From NCBI RefSeq assembly GCF_001519055.1, contig NZ_KQ954288.1, positions 124,001 through 188,000 of the forward strand: a DNA stretch of 64,000 nucleotides, given 5' to 3'. Below are positions 55,578 to 64,000 of the stretch, one piece after another. A program made the translations under genes and the position numbers. A model generated the notes under the pieces. That model saw nothing but the letters and a program-made list of their open reading frames with translations. It did no database searches and was not told where the DNA came from. Every line of letters begins with the position of its first letter. Positions within the stretch are counted from its first letter, which is position 1. This DNA comes from Novosphingobium sp. Fuku2-ISO-50 (lineage in GTDB: Bacteria > Pseudomonadota > Alphaproteobacteria > Sphingomonadales > Sphingomonadaceae).

Positions 55578-56261
55578 CCCGGCAAGCCACTCGGCGATCA
55601 TCGCGCGCCCGGCGGCGACCGCGCGGGGCCCGTGTTCGTCATGCGCGGCGCGCAAGGTGCATGGCGTGTGACCGGCGGCGGCGATGTCATGCGGCCCTTG
55701 TTCGATCCACGCGTCAAAGCGCGGATCTTCGCCCATTTCGCCATGAAATTGCAGCGCCAGCAGATTGCGCCCGCGTCGAAACGCCTGATGCGGATAGACA
55801 TGGCTCGACGCCAGCAAATCGACGCCATCGGGCAAATCGAACGTATCGCCATGCCAATGCAGCACCGGCACATCGGCGAGATGGCGCAGCGGGCTTTCCT
55901 CGTCATGGACCGTGACCGGATGAAAGCCGACTTCCTTCGCCTTGCCAGGATAGACCCTCGCGCCGAGCGCCGCCGCGATCATCTGTGCGCCGAAACACAC
56001 GCCAAGCGTCGGCCGGTCGGCATCGAGCCGCCGCGCCAGCCGCCGGATCTGACAGGCGATCCACGGATGGGTTTCCTGTTCATAGACCCCCATCGGCCCG
56101 CCCATCATGATGACCAGATCGGGCTCGACCAGATCGCACGCGGAAAAGGCCGGATCGCACACGTCGATCCGGTCGACCCGGTATCCCGCAGTCTCGATCG
56201 GATCGCGGTAACCGGCAACGCCTTCATGAGGGACATGGCGGATGATCAGAGCGGTTTTCAT
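55569..56261 (-). CDS. Class I glutamine amidotransferase-like protein
   Basis: A 230-residue GATase1-fold protein resembling GMP-synthase-type amidotransferase domains. The nucleophile Cys is in TLGVCFGAQMIAAALGA, and the His-Glu pair in LALQFHGEMGEDPRFD. MMGGPMGVYEQETHPWI provides the oxyanion-strand region. No synthetase partner is adjacent, so it may act as a stand-alone gamma-glutamyl hydrolase or amidase. The start at 56261 is the ATG before KTALIIRHVPHEG. Confidence 0.88.
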   Translation of the reverse strand: MKTALIIRHVPHEGVAGYRDPIETAGYRVDRIDVCDPAFSACDLVEPDLVIMMGGPMGVYEQETHPWIACQIRRLARRLDADRPTLGVCFGAQMIAAALGARVYPGKAKEVGFHPVTVHDEESPLRHLADVPVLHWHGDTFDLPDGVDLLASSHVYPHQAFRRGRNLLALQFHGEMGEDPRFDAWIEQGPHDIAAAGHTPCTLRAAHDEHGPRAVAAGRAMIAEWLAGLD

Positions 56262-56304
56262 GGCAATATAGGTCGGTAAATTCTCATCGTGGTAAAGCCC
56301 ATGG

Positions 56305-56469
56305 TCAAAGACCGAGCCGGGTCCAGAAGTCATCGGCAGATCCGATCGCCGCCCGACCCTGACGTTCGCCATCCCCACCGGGAAGCGCCCAGCGCCACGA
56401 AGGATGCGGCAAACGCGGCAGGGGCCGGTCGACCAACTGCCTTTGTCGAAAAACAGACTTTTTTGCCAT
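56305..56469 (-). CDS. Possible small protein, 54 residues
   Basis: A short frame starting MAKKSVFRQRQLVDRPLPRL with a good AAGGA ribosome binding site 8 bases before the ATG and ending DDFWTRLGL. It lies upstream of the amidotransferase gene on the same strand. No family recognised; kept with low confidence because of the ribosome binding site. Confidence 0.38.
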   Translation of the reverse strand: MAKKSVFRQRQLVDRPLPRLPHPSWRWALPGGDGERQGRAAIGSADDFWTRLGL

Positions 56470-56775
56470 CGCGCAATTCCTTTTCACGATCGACACGAGC
56501 AAGGCGCGGATGAACGAAGCCTGTTCGTGCGCTTTAGCTGTTGGTGACGCGGCGCAAGCTGACACACATCAAAAGCCGCGGCCGGACCGGAACGAGGAGA
56601 GGATCATTCCGGCCCGACAAGCACTTCTCTACCGAATCAATTGAGATGAGTCTGCCGAGAAAAATTCATGCCCTGAAAAGCCTGGCTTGATCGTTGCCAT
56701 ATCGGGCCAATCTCCCACCTTGCGCAAAGCCGGGGCCAAGGCCATGAAAGCGCGGGCTTTACGGGGGCGTGTTGG
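56470..56775. other. Intergenic region upstream of the Slam gene
   Basis: About 300 bp. It includes an imperfect inverted repeat (CCGGACCGGAA ... TTCCGGCCCG) at about 56584-56620 and the presumed Slam promoter. No gene is seen. Confidence 0.4.
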
Positions 56776-58116
56776 ATGATCGCGGCAGGGATTGCAATTT
56801 TGGCGTCTGCCGTCGCGACCGAGCCCCCTGCCCCGCCTGCGCCCGAAGAAAAACCCGCCGGAGAACCCGCCGTCAGGGCGCGGCTGACCCCGGCGCAATT
56901 GTTTGATTTCGCCGCCCGCGCCGCCGCGCAGGGCGATACGAAAACCGCCGAGGCGGCGCTGCACGCGCTGACCGGCAATCCCGACCGCGACATCCGCAAC
57001 GAAGCGCGTTTTCGCCTGGCCAAGCTGTTGTCGGGCCCGCTCAAGCGCAAGGCCGAGGCGGCAATTCTGTTGCGCCACATCCTCGATGAAACGCCCAATG
57101 CCGCGCCGGTGCGCCTCGAACTGGCCCGACTCGACGCGGAAATGGGCCACATGGGCGCGGCAGCGCGCGAATTGCGCGCGGCGCAAGCGATCGGCCTTCC
57201 CCCCGAAGTGTCGCGCACGGTCCGCTTCTATCAACAGGCGCTCGACGCGATGCGCCCGATCGGCGGCAGCATCGAACTGGCAATCGCGCCCGACAGCAAT
57301 GTCAACCGCGCCACTACTGCCTCTGCGCTCAACACCGTGATCGGCGATTTCACGCTCAGCCGCGATGCCCGCGCGACATCGGGAATCGGCGGCATCGCGC
57401 GCGGCCAGGCCTTTGCCCGCGTGCCGATCGATCCGCGCTTTACCCTGTTGGCGCGCCTGTCGGGCAGCGCGAGCCTCTATCGCGATCCCGAATTCGACGA
57501 TGTCATCGTCGCGCCGCAGGTCGGCCCCGAATGGGCCAAAGGGCCCGACCGGATCAGCCTTTCCGCCGGGCCGGGCTGGCGCTGGTATGGCGGTACGCCT
57601 TATACTTTTTCGGTCAGTGAGGCGCTCGACTGGCAACACCGGCTGGGCAAACGGGGGCAAATCCGCGCCGGGCTGAGCCATGCCTTTGTCAAGAACTCGC
57701 TCAACACGCTGGAGACCGGCGTCGCCTGGGGCGGCACGCTGGGGCTCGACCGCGCCTTTTCCGCGCGGTTTGGCGGCGGCATGATGGTCAATGCCAATCG
57801 TCAGGGCGCGCGCGATGCGGGTTATGCCACGACCGGATTTGGCGTCAGCCCCTATCTGTTTCGCGAAGTGGGCCATGCCACGCTGACCGCGACGCTGTCC
57901 TACGGCCATCTTGCCGCCGATGACCGGCTCGATCTGTTCACCGACCGGCGGGTCGACAATGCCTATGGCCTTAGCCTTGCGGCAACATTGCGCCAAATTC
58001 GAGTAGGTTCCTTGTCACCGCTCATTCGGTTGCGGCTAGATCGAAATCAATCAACCGTGCAAATCTATGATTATAAAAGGGTCGCGGGCGAAGTGGGGCT
58101 GGCATCCGCGTTTTGA
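56776..58116 (+). CDS. Surface lipoprotein assembly modifier (Slam), DUF560
   Basis: An outer-membrane protein of 446 residues that moves lipoproteins to the cell surface. A short signal-like segment (MIAAGIAILASAVA) is followed by a Pro/Glu-rich linker, a periplasmic TPR domain (about 35-165: AARAAAQGDTKTAEAALHAL, LLRHILDETPNAAPVRLELA), and a C-terminal DUF560 beta-barrel (about 170-446) with strands such as GGSIELAIAPDSNVNRAT and ending in GLASAF with a terminal Phe. The following gene encodes a two-barrel lipoprotein of TbpB-like type, 62 bp downstream, which is the expected client. Confidence 0.88.
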   Translation: MIAAGIAILASAVATEPPAPPAPEEKPAGEPAVRARLTPAQLFDFAARAAAQGDTKTAEAALHALTGNPDRDIRNEARFRLAKLLSGPLKRKAEAAILLRHILDETPNAAPVRLELARLDAEMGHMGAAARELRAAQAIGLPPEVSRTVRFYQQALDAMRPIGGSIELAIAPDSNVNRATTASALNTVIGDFTLSRDARATSGIGGIARGQAFARVPIDPRFTLLARLSGSASLYRDPEFDDVIVAPQVGPEWAKGPDRISLSAGPGWRWYGGTPYTFSVSEALDWQHRLGKRGQIRAGLSHAFVKNSLNTLETGVAWGGTLGLDRAFSARFGGGMMVNANRQGARDAGYATTGFGVSPYLFREVGHATLTATLSYGHLAADDRLDLFTDRRVDNAYGLSLAATLRQIRVGSLSPLIRLRLDRNQSTVQIYDYKRVAGEVGLASAF

Positions 58117-58178
58117 TCGAAAACGGAGCTTTTCGGCCAGCTTTCCCACGACGCCACAGCGCAAGGGGGCAGTGGGCA

Positions 58179-59891
58179 ATGCGCAAGGCAACAACAGACC
58201 GGGCCGGGAATCTGGCGGGCATCGGCATGATTCTGGCATTGGCCGGATGCGGCGACAGCGGCGGCGGGCCGGTTGCCAGCGTCAGCGCGCCGACGACGAA
58301 CAGCAGCCTGGCCAAGCTCGTCGCCAGCCAGAGCTTTGCCAACAATGCCGCCAGCGAATCCGCAACGATTGCGGCCAGCGCCAATGTCACGGCGGCCGCA
58401 TCGACCAGCCAGCCGCTGACATTCAGCTACGACCTTGCGTCAAACAGCTACACCGTCTCGACTCAGGGCCGCAACCAGACGTTTGCCCCGGCAAACCAGT
58501 CGAGCGCGGCAAACGGCATCGCCGTCTATGCGATCACCAACGGCGCGACCACCGATCGCCTGACTCTCGAATCCGCCAGCGTCACCGGCTATGGCGCCGG
58601 CTATCCGCAATATTCCGGTCTTGGCTATTGGCAACGCACGGCGACCGGATCGGGCAGCAGCGCCGTCACGCTCGATTTCTTTATCTACGGCCTGGACACG
58701 GCGGCCTCGGCCATACCGCGCACCGGGTCGGCGGCCTATGCCACCAGCGTCTATGGTCTGGTCACGCCGATCGGCAGCGAGGCGCGGTTTTTTCAGGGCA
58801 CGGGGCGGATGGATGTCGATTTCGTCGACGGTCTGCTGACCACCAGCGCCACCGCCTATGAAACCGGCATCGTCTCGCAGACCAATTACGGCAGCGGGGT
58901 AACCATCGCAGGATCGGGCACGCTGTCATCGAGCGCCAATGCCTTTTCCGGCGCGATCACCTATACCGGGCTCAACAGCAAATCGACCGGCACGCTGAGC
59001 GGCCAATTCTATGGCCCGACCGCGCAGGAACTGGGCGCCTCGTTTGCCACCAGCGGTGCCGACGGCAGCAGCACGAGCGGGGTGATCTGGGGCAACAAGA
59101 ACGCCTCGCTGACCCCGGCCAACCTGTCCATGGCGAATATCGTCAGCGACGAAAGCTTTGCGGCGCAGGGCGCGCAGATGACCATACCGCAGGGCGGCGG
59201 CAGCGCCAACGCCAGCCTGGCCACCGGAACCGTCGATGTAACCGCCGCCGGATCGACCACCGTCACCCCGGCAGGACTGCCCGCCGCGACCTTGACCAGC
59301 AGCGACAAGACCACCAGCAGCAACGCCAATTTCACCGCCTATAGCCAAGCCTATGGCAGCGGCACGATTACGGCCAACCTCTACAAGGCGGGCAGCACCA
59401 ACACCGAATTGGCGCTGACTTACATGACCTTCGGCAGCTGGCAGGGGCCGACTTCGACTGCCGCCAACAGCGGCACCGGAACATCGTGGTTCGTCTATGG
59501 CCTCGGCACCGATCCTTCGGTAATCCAGGCGCGCACCGGATCGGCCAGCTATACCGGCGTCGCCTATGGCACCGCTTATAACAGCGCGACCAATGCCACC
59601 GCCGGGGTCAACGGCACCGCCTCGTTCGCGATCAATTTCGACATGGGCGGCTATTCGGGCAGCTTTGGCCTGAAGAATGCGACGACCAATTATGGCACAT
59701 TCAACGTGTCGGGCACGATTGCGAGCGGCGTTGCCGCAGTCGGCGGGGTGACCGGCGTGACGGCGGGCAGCGGCAGCTTTGCGCCCGCGTTCTATGGCCC
59801 GACCGGGCAGGAATTCGGCGGCCCGTTCCAGATCTCCATCCCCACCGCCAACACCACGATCGTCGGCGCGGCGGCAGGCAAGAGCGGCTGA
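58179..59891 (+). CDS. TbpB-like surface lipoprotein, probable Slam substrate, internally duplicated
   Basis: A 570-residue lipoprotein with lipobox LALAGC (Cys24) and a long Ser/Thr/Ala/Gly-rich mature chain. The N- and C-terminal halves repeat the same architecture: FFIYGLDTAASAIPRTGSA against WFVYGLGTDPSVIQARTGSA, and GQFYGPTAQELGASF against PAFYGPTGQEFGGPF. The FYGP-x-x-x-E-x-G motif is the hallmark of TbpB/HpuA-type beta-barrel domains. Its ATG follows a GGGGGC stretch. Ligand unknown; there is no TbpA-type receptor next to it, so an iron-transferrin role is unlikely. Probably cotranscribed with Slam. Confidence 0.85.
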   Translation: MRKATTDRAGNLAGIGMILALAGCGDSGGGPVASVSAPTTNSSLAKLVASQSFANNAASESATIAASANVTAAASTSQPLTFSYDLASNSYTVSTQGRNQTFAPANQSSAANGIAVYAITNGATTDRLTLESASVTGYGAGYPQYSGLGYWQRTATGSGSSAVTLDFFIYGLDTAASAIPRTGSAAYATSVYGLVTPIGSEARFFQGTGRMDVDFVDGLLTTSATAYETGIVSQTNYGSGVTIAGSGTLSSSANAFSGAITYTGLNSKSTGTLSGQFYGPTAQELGASFATSGADGSSTSGVIWGNKNASLTPANLSMANIVSDESFAAQGAQMTIPQGGGSANASLATGTVDVTAAGSTTVTPAGLPAATLTSSDKTTSSNANFTAYSQAYGSGTITANLYKAGSTNTELALTYMTFGSWQGPTSTAANSGTGTSWFVYGLGTDPSVIQARTGSASYTGVAYGTAYNSATNATAGVNGTASFAINFDMGGYSGSFGLKNATTNYGTFNVSGTIASGVAAVGGVTGVTAGSGSFAPAFYGPTGQEFGGPFQISIPTANTTIVGAAAGKSG

Positions 59892-59902
59892 ACCAAAGCG
59901 GC

Positions 59903-61810
59903 TTACGGCAACCGAACGGGCAGGACTTCCACAGTCAACTGGCGGTCCTGACCCAAGCCATAGTGATAATACGTCGGCTGCGAAATCAGCCGCAGCATTT
60001 CGAACGTGCGAAACCGGATCGTCGACAGTACGCCCGCGCCCGGCGCATGGATCAGGTGTTCGCGCGCGACGCGCACGATCCATTTGCGATGATCGGTGCC
60101 CAGCGCGATCCGCGACTGACGCGCGAGCAGTTCGAGCCCGTGCTCGACATCGGGCGTTTCCATGAAGCCAAAGCGCATTTCCACGATGACGATGCTGCCA
60201 TTGGGGTTTTCATCGAGCACGCGGATGTCGAAACGGTCGTCATGGACATAAGGCTGACGCGGGTGAGCCACTTCGACAAAGATCAGGTTGCGCGGCAGTA
60301 TCCCGCTGCGGTCCCACATCAATTGCACCAGCGCGGGCGCGCGCTTTGTCCGCCCCGTCTGCGCGCGCGGCGGCACCATCAAAATCGTGGTATGGTCGAC
60401 CAGTTGCGTGGCCTCGCGGTGCAGGCGGATGAGTTCGGCAAGGGTCATCGAACGCCGGGCCGAATAGGCGGCATGGGTTCGCCCGCGCCCCCAGTTCCAA
60501 GCCAGCATCAGCGCAAAGAACACCAGCCCGATGCCCAGCGGAACATAGCCCCCGTCGAGGATCTTGATCGAATTGGCGACAAGAAACATCAGGCTGACCA
60601 GCGTCAGTGGCGCAAAGACCGGAATGGCCAGCCCCGTGCGCCAGCCCCAGACCCGCGTCGCCAGGCGATAGAGCGCGACCGAAGTCACCAGCATGACCCC
60701 CGAAACGGCCAGACCATAGGCCGATCCCAATGCGCCGCTTGACCGGAACGACAGGACCAGCGTGACGCAGCCGAAAAACAGCAGCCAGTTGAAGAACGGC
60801 ACATAGACTTCGCCCTGCCGCGCATGATGCGTGTGATCGACGCGCAATTGCGGAAAGAAGCCCAGTTCGATCGCTTGCGAGATCAAGGAAAACGTCCCCG
60901 AAATCAGCGCCTGGCTGGCGATCACGGTGGCCATCGTGGCCAGGATCACCGCCGGCAGGGCAAGCGCTGCGGGGATCATGCGAAAGAACACGCCTTCGCT
61001 CATCGCGCCCGGCTGACCGAGCAGCCAGGCCCCCTGACCCAGATAATTGAACACGAGCGCAGGAAAGACCCCTGCAAACCAGACCCGGCGGATCGCGGCG
61101 GCGCCAAAATGCCCCATATCGGCATACATCGCCTCGCACCCGGTCACCGCCAGCATGACCGCGCCGAGCACACGCAGCCCGTCCGAAAGGTTCAATCCGA
61201 CGAGCAGACGAACGCCCCAGACCGGCGACAGCGCATTCAGGATCGCGGGATGAAGCATGACCTGCCACAGACCCAGCGCGCCGATCGCGACGAACCACAC
61301 CAGCATGACCGGGCCAAACACCAGGCCCACGTTGCCCGTGCCGCGATGCTGAATGGCAAACAGCGCGCCAAGCAGCACGAGCGTCAGCGGCACGACAGCC
61401 CCCGCCGTCCACGGCGCAACCACGGTCAGCCCCTCGGTCGCCGACAACACGCTGATCGCGGGCGTGATCATGCCGTCGCCCACCAGCAGCCCCGCGCCCA
61501 GCAGCAGCGACCAGGCGAGCAGCGAGCGGCCGCGCCGGTTGACTTTGTCGAGCAGGCCATAGAGCGCAAACACCCCGCCCTCGCCGTCGTTATCGGCCCG
61601 CAGCGCAAGAAGCGCGTATTTCAACGCGACCACCACCACCAGCGACCAGATCACCAGCGAGATCCCGCCATAGATCCGCTCGGGCGGCAGCGCGCTGTGC
61701 CGATGCAGAAACAGCAGGCTGATCGCATAGAGCGGCGATGTCCCGATATCGCCGAAAACCACGCCAAGCGCGCCAATCCCCAGCGTCCATGAAGTCTTGC
61801 GATGGTTCAT
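59903..61810 (-). CDS. kup: Kup-family potassium uptake protein
   Basis: A proton-coupled K+ importer of the KUP/HAK/KT family, 635 residues. The start GIGALGVVFGDIGTSPLYAI carries the conserved GDIGTSPLY motif. About 12 membrane helices run to residue 455, with DNDGEGGVFALYGLL and GDGMITPAISVLSATEG being characteristic, and a soluble C-terminal domain of about 180 residues follows. The ATG at 61810 has a G-rich stretch 5-15 bases upstream; the frame opens 15 codons earlier. Convergent with the Slam-client gene. Confidence 0.95.
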   Translation of the reverse strand: MNHRKTSWTLGIGALGVVFGDIGTSPLYAISLLFLHRHSALPPERIYGGISLVIWSLVVVVALKYALLALRADNDGEGGVFALYGLLDKVNRRGRSLLAWSLLLGAGLLVGDGMITPAISVLSATEGLTVVAPWTAGAVVPLTLVLLGALFAIQHRGTGNVGLVFGPVMLVWFVAIGALGLWQVMLHPAILNALSPVWGVRLLVGLNLSDGLRVLGAVMLAVTGCEAMYADMGHFGAAAIRRVWFAGVFPALVFNYLGQGAWLLGQPGAMSEGVFFRMIPAALALPAVILATMATVIASQALISGTFSLISQAIELGFFPQLRVDHTHHARQGEVYVPFFNWLLFFGCVTLVLSFRSSGALGSAYGLAVSGVMLVTSVALYRLATRVWGWRTGLAIPVFAPLTLVSLMFLVANSIKILDGGYVPLGIGLVFFALMLAWNWGRGRTHAAYSARRSMTLAELIRLHREATQLVDHTTILMVPPRAQTGRTKRAPALVQLMWDRSGILPRNLIFVEVAHPRQPYVHDDRFDIRVLDENPNGSIVIVEMRFGFMETPDVEHGLELLARQSRIALGTDHRKWIVRVAREHLIHAPGAGVLSTIRFRTFEMLRLISQPTYYHYGLGQDRQLTVEVLPVRLP

Positions 61811-61937
61811 CGGCGGCCCCCACCCCCTGTCAATGCAAAATGCTTGCGCACCCAATCAGTCTTTGCAGAGAGTGTCTTTGCGCTGCAACAGGTTCAGAGC
61901 AAGTGCCGGTAGGGCTCCGCAAATACCGAGGTGTGAG

Positions 61938-63161
61938 ATGAAGATTTGGGTTCGGACAACGCTGGCGCTGTTGATGGTGATCGCTGCCGGGCCGGTGCGG
62001 GCCGATCCCGCGCCGGATGCGCCGCTGATTCTGGTCTCGATCGACGGGTTTCGCGCCGATTATCTCGATCGCGGGGTCAGCCCGACCCTGTCCGCGCTTG
62101 CCGCTGACGGCGTGCGGGCGCAGCGCATGATTCCCTCGTTTCCTTCGGTCACGTTTCCCAACCACACCACGCTGGTGACCGGGCTCACCCCCGATCACAA
62201 CGGCATCGTCAACAATGCCTTTGCCGACCCTGCCATGCCGGGGATGTTTTCGATGGCCAGCAAGGAGGAACGCTGGTGGAGCGAAAGCACCCCGATCTGG
62301 GTTACCGCCGAGCGCGCCGGGGTCCACGCCGGGGTGATGTTCTGGCCCGGCGTCAGCGTTGCGCATGACGGTGTGCGCGCCAGCCTGTGGCACGATTTCG
62401 ACCACAAGATACCACCGGCAGAGCGGGTCGATACCGTGCTCGGCTGGCTTGACCTGCCGGCGGACCAGCGCCCGCGCCTCGCCTTGCTCTATTTCGAGGC
62501 GGTGGACGGCGCGGGCCATGGCTTCGGCCCGGATTCGCCGGAAGTGAACCGGGCGATCGGCTCGATCGATCAGGCCATCGCCCGGCTGATCGCGGGACTG
62601 AAAGCACGCGGAATTGCCGCCAACCTGATCATTGTCGCCGATCACGGGATGGCGCCGGTCGGGCCGGACAACCTTGTCCTGCTTGACGATACGATCGACC
62701 TGGGTGCGGCCAGAGTGGTATTCGACGGCACCGTCGTCGGGATCGCCATTGCCAGGACCCCGGCAGGCGAAGCGGCGCGGCAAAAGCTGCTCGGGCCCCA
62801 GCGGCACATGCATTGCTGGAACAAGGATCAGGTTCCCGCCGATCTGCATTACGGCAGCAACCCGCGCGTGCCCGATGTCGTCTGTTCGGTCGAAACCGGG
62901 TGGCTGGTGATGACTCGCGAAGGATTTCAGCGCGGCCAGGCCTTTCACCCCGGCATCGAAAAGGGCGCGCACGGCTATGACATCCACGATCCGCTGATGG
63001 GCGCGCTGTTTATCGCCAACGGCCCGGCATTCCGGCACGGCGTGGTCACACCGCCCTTCCCCAATGTCGATGTCTATCCGCTGATGACCAAGGTTCTGGG
63101 CATTGCCCCGCTGCCCAATGACGGCAATCTGGCCGATGTCGCACCGATCCTGGCCCCCTGA
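61938..63161 (+). CDS. Exported nucleotide pyrophosphatase/phosphodiesterase, alkaline phosphatase superfamily
   Basis: A periplasmic metal-dependent phosphodiesterase of 407 residues, ENPP/NPP family. The signal peptide MKIWVRTTLALLMVIAAGPV ends near RADPAP. Zinc-site motifs: LVSIDGFRADYLD (Asp), SFPSVTFPNHTTLVTGLTPD (nucleophile Thr in TFPN), FEAVDGAGHGFGPDSPE, IVADHGMAPV (Asp-His) and KGAHGYDIHDPLMGALFIA (His). Likely splits phosphodiester or pyrophosphate bonds in extracellular nucleotides to scavenge phosphate. The ATG at 61938 has GAGG 8-11 bases upstream. Confidence 0.93.
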   Translation: MKIWVRTTLALLMVIAAGPVRADPAPDAPLILVSIDGFRADYLDRGVSPTLSALAADGVRAQRMIPSFPSVTFPNHTTLVTGLTPDHNGIVNNAFADPAMPGMFSMASKEERWWSESTPIWVTAERAGVHAGVMFWPGVSVAHDGVRASLWHDFDHKIPPAERVDTVLGWLDLPADQRPRLALLYFEAVDGAGHGFGPDSPEVNRAIGSIDQAIARLIAGLKARGIAANLIIVADHGMAPVGPDNLVLLDDTIDLGAARVVFDGTVVGIAIARTPAGEAARQKLLGPQRHMHCWNKDQVPADLHYGSNPRVPDVVCSVETGWLVMTREGFQRGQAFHPGIEKGAHGYDIHDPLMGALFIANGPAFRHGVVTPPFPNVDVYPLMTKVLGIAPLPNDGNLADVAPILAP

Positions 63162-63210
63162 CAAGAACGCACCTTGACAGGAACGCGCCCTGAAATGCCG
63201 ACAAAGAAAA

Positions 63211-63241
63211 GGCCCGCAGTGCCATTGCGACACTGCGGGCC
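63211..63241 (-). terminator. Intrinsic terminator of the 52-residue gene
   Basis: An 11-bp perfect stem GGCCCGCAGTG / CACTGCGGGCC with a 9-base loop; on the minus strand it is followed by TTTTCTTTG. It may also act weakly on the plus strand. Confidence 0.82.
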
Positions 63242-63278
63242 CGCTTTCCTCCCCAGGAAAGTTCCGGTCTGAAGCCTC

Positions 63279-63437
63279 TTACCGGCCCAAGGCGCTGCCA
63301 AGGCGGTGATAGAGGTTCGAGAATTTCACCGAATCCGGCGTGTCCTCGATGTGCTTCAGGTAAAACAGTACGGCTTCGCGGATCAGCTTGAAGTCCTCCG
63401 TTGAGAGGACCGCGCGGGCACGTTGCGGTTCAGCCAT
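63279..63437 (-). CDS. Small conserved-looking protein downstream of aceA, 52 residues
   Basis: A predicted helical protein starting MAEPQRARAVLSTEDFKLIR and ending HRLGSALGR. A GGAG ribosome binding site lies about 9 bases before the ATG, and a terminator stands 38 bp after the stop. It lies 120 bp downstream of isocitrate lyase on the same strand, and could be cotranscribed with it. No family is recognised; good ribosome binding site and terminator support a real gene. Confidence 0.7.
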   Translation of the reverse strand: MAEPQRARAVLSTEDFKLIREAVLFYLKHIEDTPDSVKFSNLYHRLGSALGR

Positions 63438-63557
63438 GCTCAGTCTCCATTGTAGAATCTTCGTGGCGGAATGCCGCGAATGGGTAATCAGATTGGTTTG
63501 CCGCCCCCCTGCACCCGCCATGCGCCGATGCAGGGCCAGATGCGGGGCCTGATCCGA

Positions 63558-64000
63558 TCAGGCTGCGGCGAACTGGTTCATCGTGTTGTGCGCGCCACCG
63601 GCCTTGAGCGCGGCGTCACCGGCGAAGTATTCCTTGTGATCGTCGCCAACGTCCGATCCGGCCATGTTCTGGTGACGGACGCAGGCCAGACCTTCGCGGA
63701 TTTCGCGACGCTGCACACCGGCGACATAAGCCAGCATGCCTTCTTCGCCGAAATAGCCCTTGGCCAGGTTGTCCGTGCTGAGCGCGGCCGTGTGATAGGT
63801 CGGCAGCGTGATCAGGTGGTGGAAAATCCCGGCTTCACGCGCGGCATCCCGCTGGAAGTTCTGGATACGATGGTCGGCTTCGATCGCGAGATCGGTGCCG
63901 TCGTAGTCCACGCTCATCAGGCGGGCCCGGTCAAAGGCCGACAGATCGCGACCTTCAGCGGCCCATGCGTCAAAGACTTGCTGACGGAAGTTGAGAGTCC
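63558..64000 (-). CDS. aceA: Isocitrate lyase, C-terminal part (5' end outside the window)
   Basis: Splits isocitrate to succinate and glyoxylate, the first glyoxylate-shunt step for growth on C2 compounds or fatty acids. About 146 C-terminal residues are visible, including YHTAALSTDNLAKGYFGEEG, MLAYVAGVQRREIREGLACV and the characteristic end HQNMAGSDVGDDHKEYFAG ... TMNQFAAA. The reading frame remains open to the window edge; the catalytic KKCGH region lies beyond it. Confidence 0.96.
   Translation of the reverse strand, partial: TLNFRQQVFDAWAAEGRDLSAFDRARLMSVDYDGTDLAIEADHRIQNFQRDAAREAGIFHHLITLPTYHTAALSTDNLAKGYFGEEGMLAYVAGVQRREIREGLACVRHQNMAGSDVGDDHKEYFAGDAALKAGGAHNTMNQFAAA

Overview
This is a GC-rich chromosomal segment from an alphaproteobacterium, most likely a member of the Sphingomonadaceae such as Novosphingobium. 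The support is CckA and CpdR of the CtrA network, an alphaproteobacterial-type GAAC-N7-GAAC SOS box in front of recA, a SapC-family protein, a Slam-type outer membrane protein, and many small families typical of sphingomonads. No rRNA, CRISPR array, integrase or intact transposase gene was found. Almost the whole window is ordinary, densely packed housekeeping and envelope DNA. Layout from left to right: (1) 1-17 kb: partial folC meeting an AmpG-like permease, rluB-rsmD, an MHS-family transporter, a sensorless chemoreceptor, a UvrD/PcrA helicase, a lone Flp pilin, an RhlE-type RNA helicase, a D-2-hydroxyacid dehydrogenase-like flavoenzyme, SapC, a probable small RNA, an N-formylglutamate amidohydrolase, cpdR and tRNA-Val(GAC). 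(2) 17-25 kb: a globin-coupled chemoreceptor, a large TonB-dependent receptor, a crotonase, icd and a zinc alcohol dehydrogenase. (3) 25-38 kb, nearly all minus strand: alaS, a methyltransferase and GST pair, rsgA with a spermidine-synthase-like gene and a 40-residue protein, an MFS exporter, recA with its SOS box, and a DUF2062-cckA-bestrophin operon. (4) 38-52 kb: a UbiH-type monooxygenase, a fatty acid desaturase, a GNAT, smpB, patatin and 3-hydroxybutyrate dehydrogenase, dapA, a lytic transglycosylase, greB and a string of small overlapping genes, an outer membrane barrel, rlmN and a DUF protein. (5) 52.4-54.0 kb: an accessory island of lower GC. (6) 54-64 kb: a GlsB-type membrane protein, an aminotransferase, a glutamine amidotransferase, a Slam and surface-lipoprotein pair, kup, a nucleotide pyrophosphatase-like enzyme, a 52-residue protein and the C-terminal part of isocitrate lyase (aceA). 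The most unusual region is 52.4-54.0 kb. Two inverted copies of a REP-like repeat, each adjoining an array of a 14-15 bp unit, flank an N-terminally truncated lipase-like hydrolase whose stop codon overlaps the start of a low-GC lipoprotein. The pair resembles a decayed lipase effector with its lipoprotein immunity partner. Other notable items are a strong small-RNA candidate at 15335-15437 (sigma-70-like promoter, UUCG hairpin, CCTCCTCCC motif, intrinsic terminator) and the Slam with a duplicated TbpB-like surface lipoprotein at 56.8-59.9 kb. Functionally, CckA and CpdR belong to the same phosphorelay that controls cell-cycle proteolysis and CtrA. icd and aceA sit on the two sides of the isocitrate branch point. 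Two cytoplasmic-type chemoreceptors suggest motility or chemosensory signalling, but no che genes are present here.
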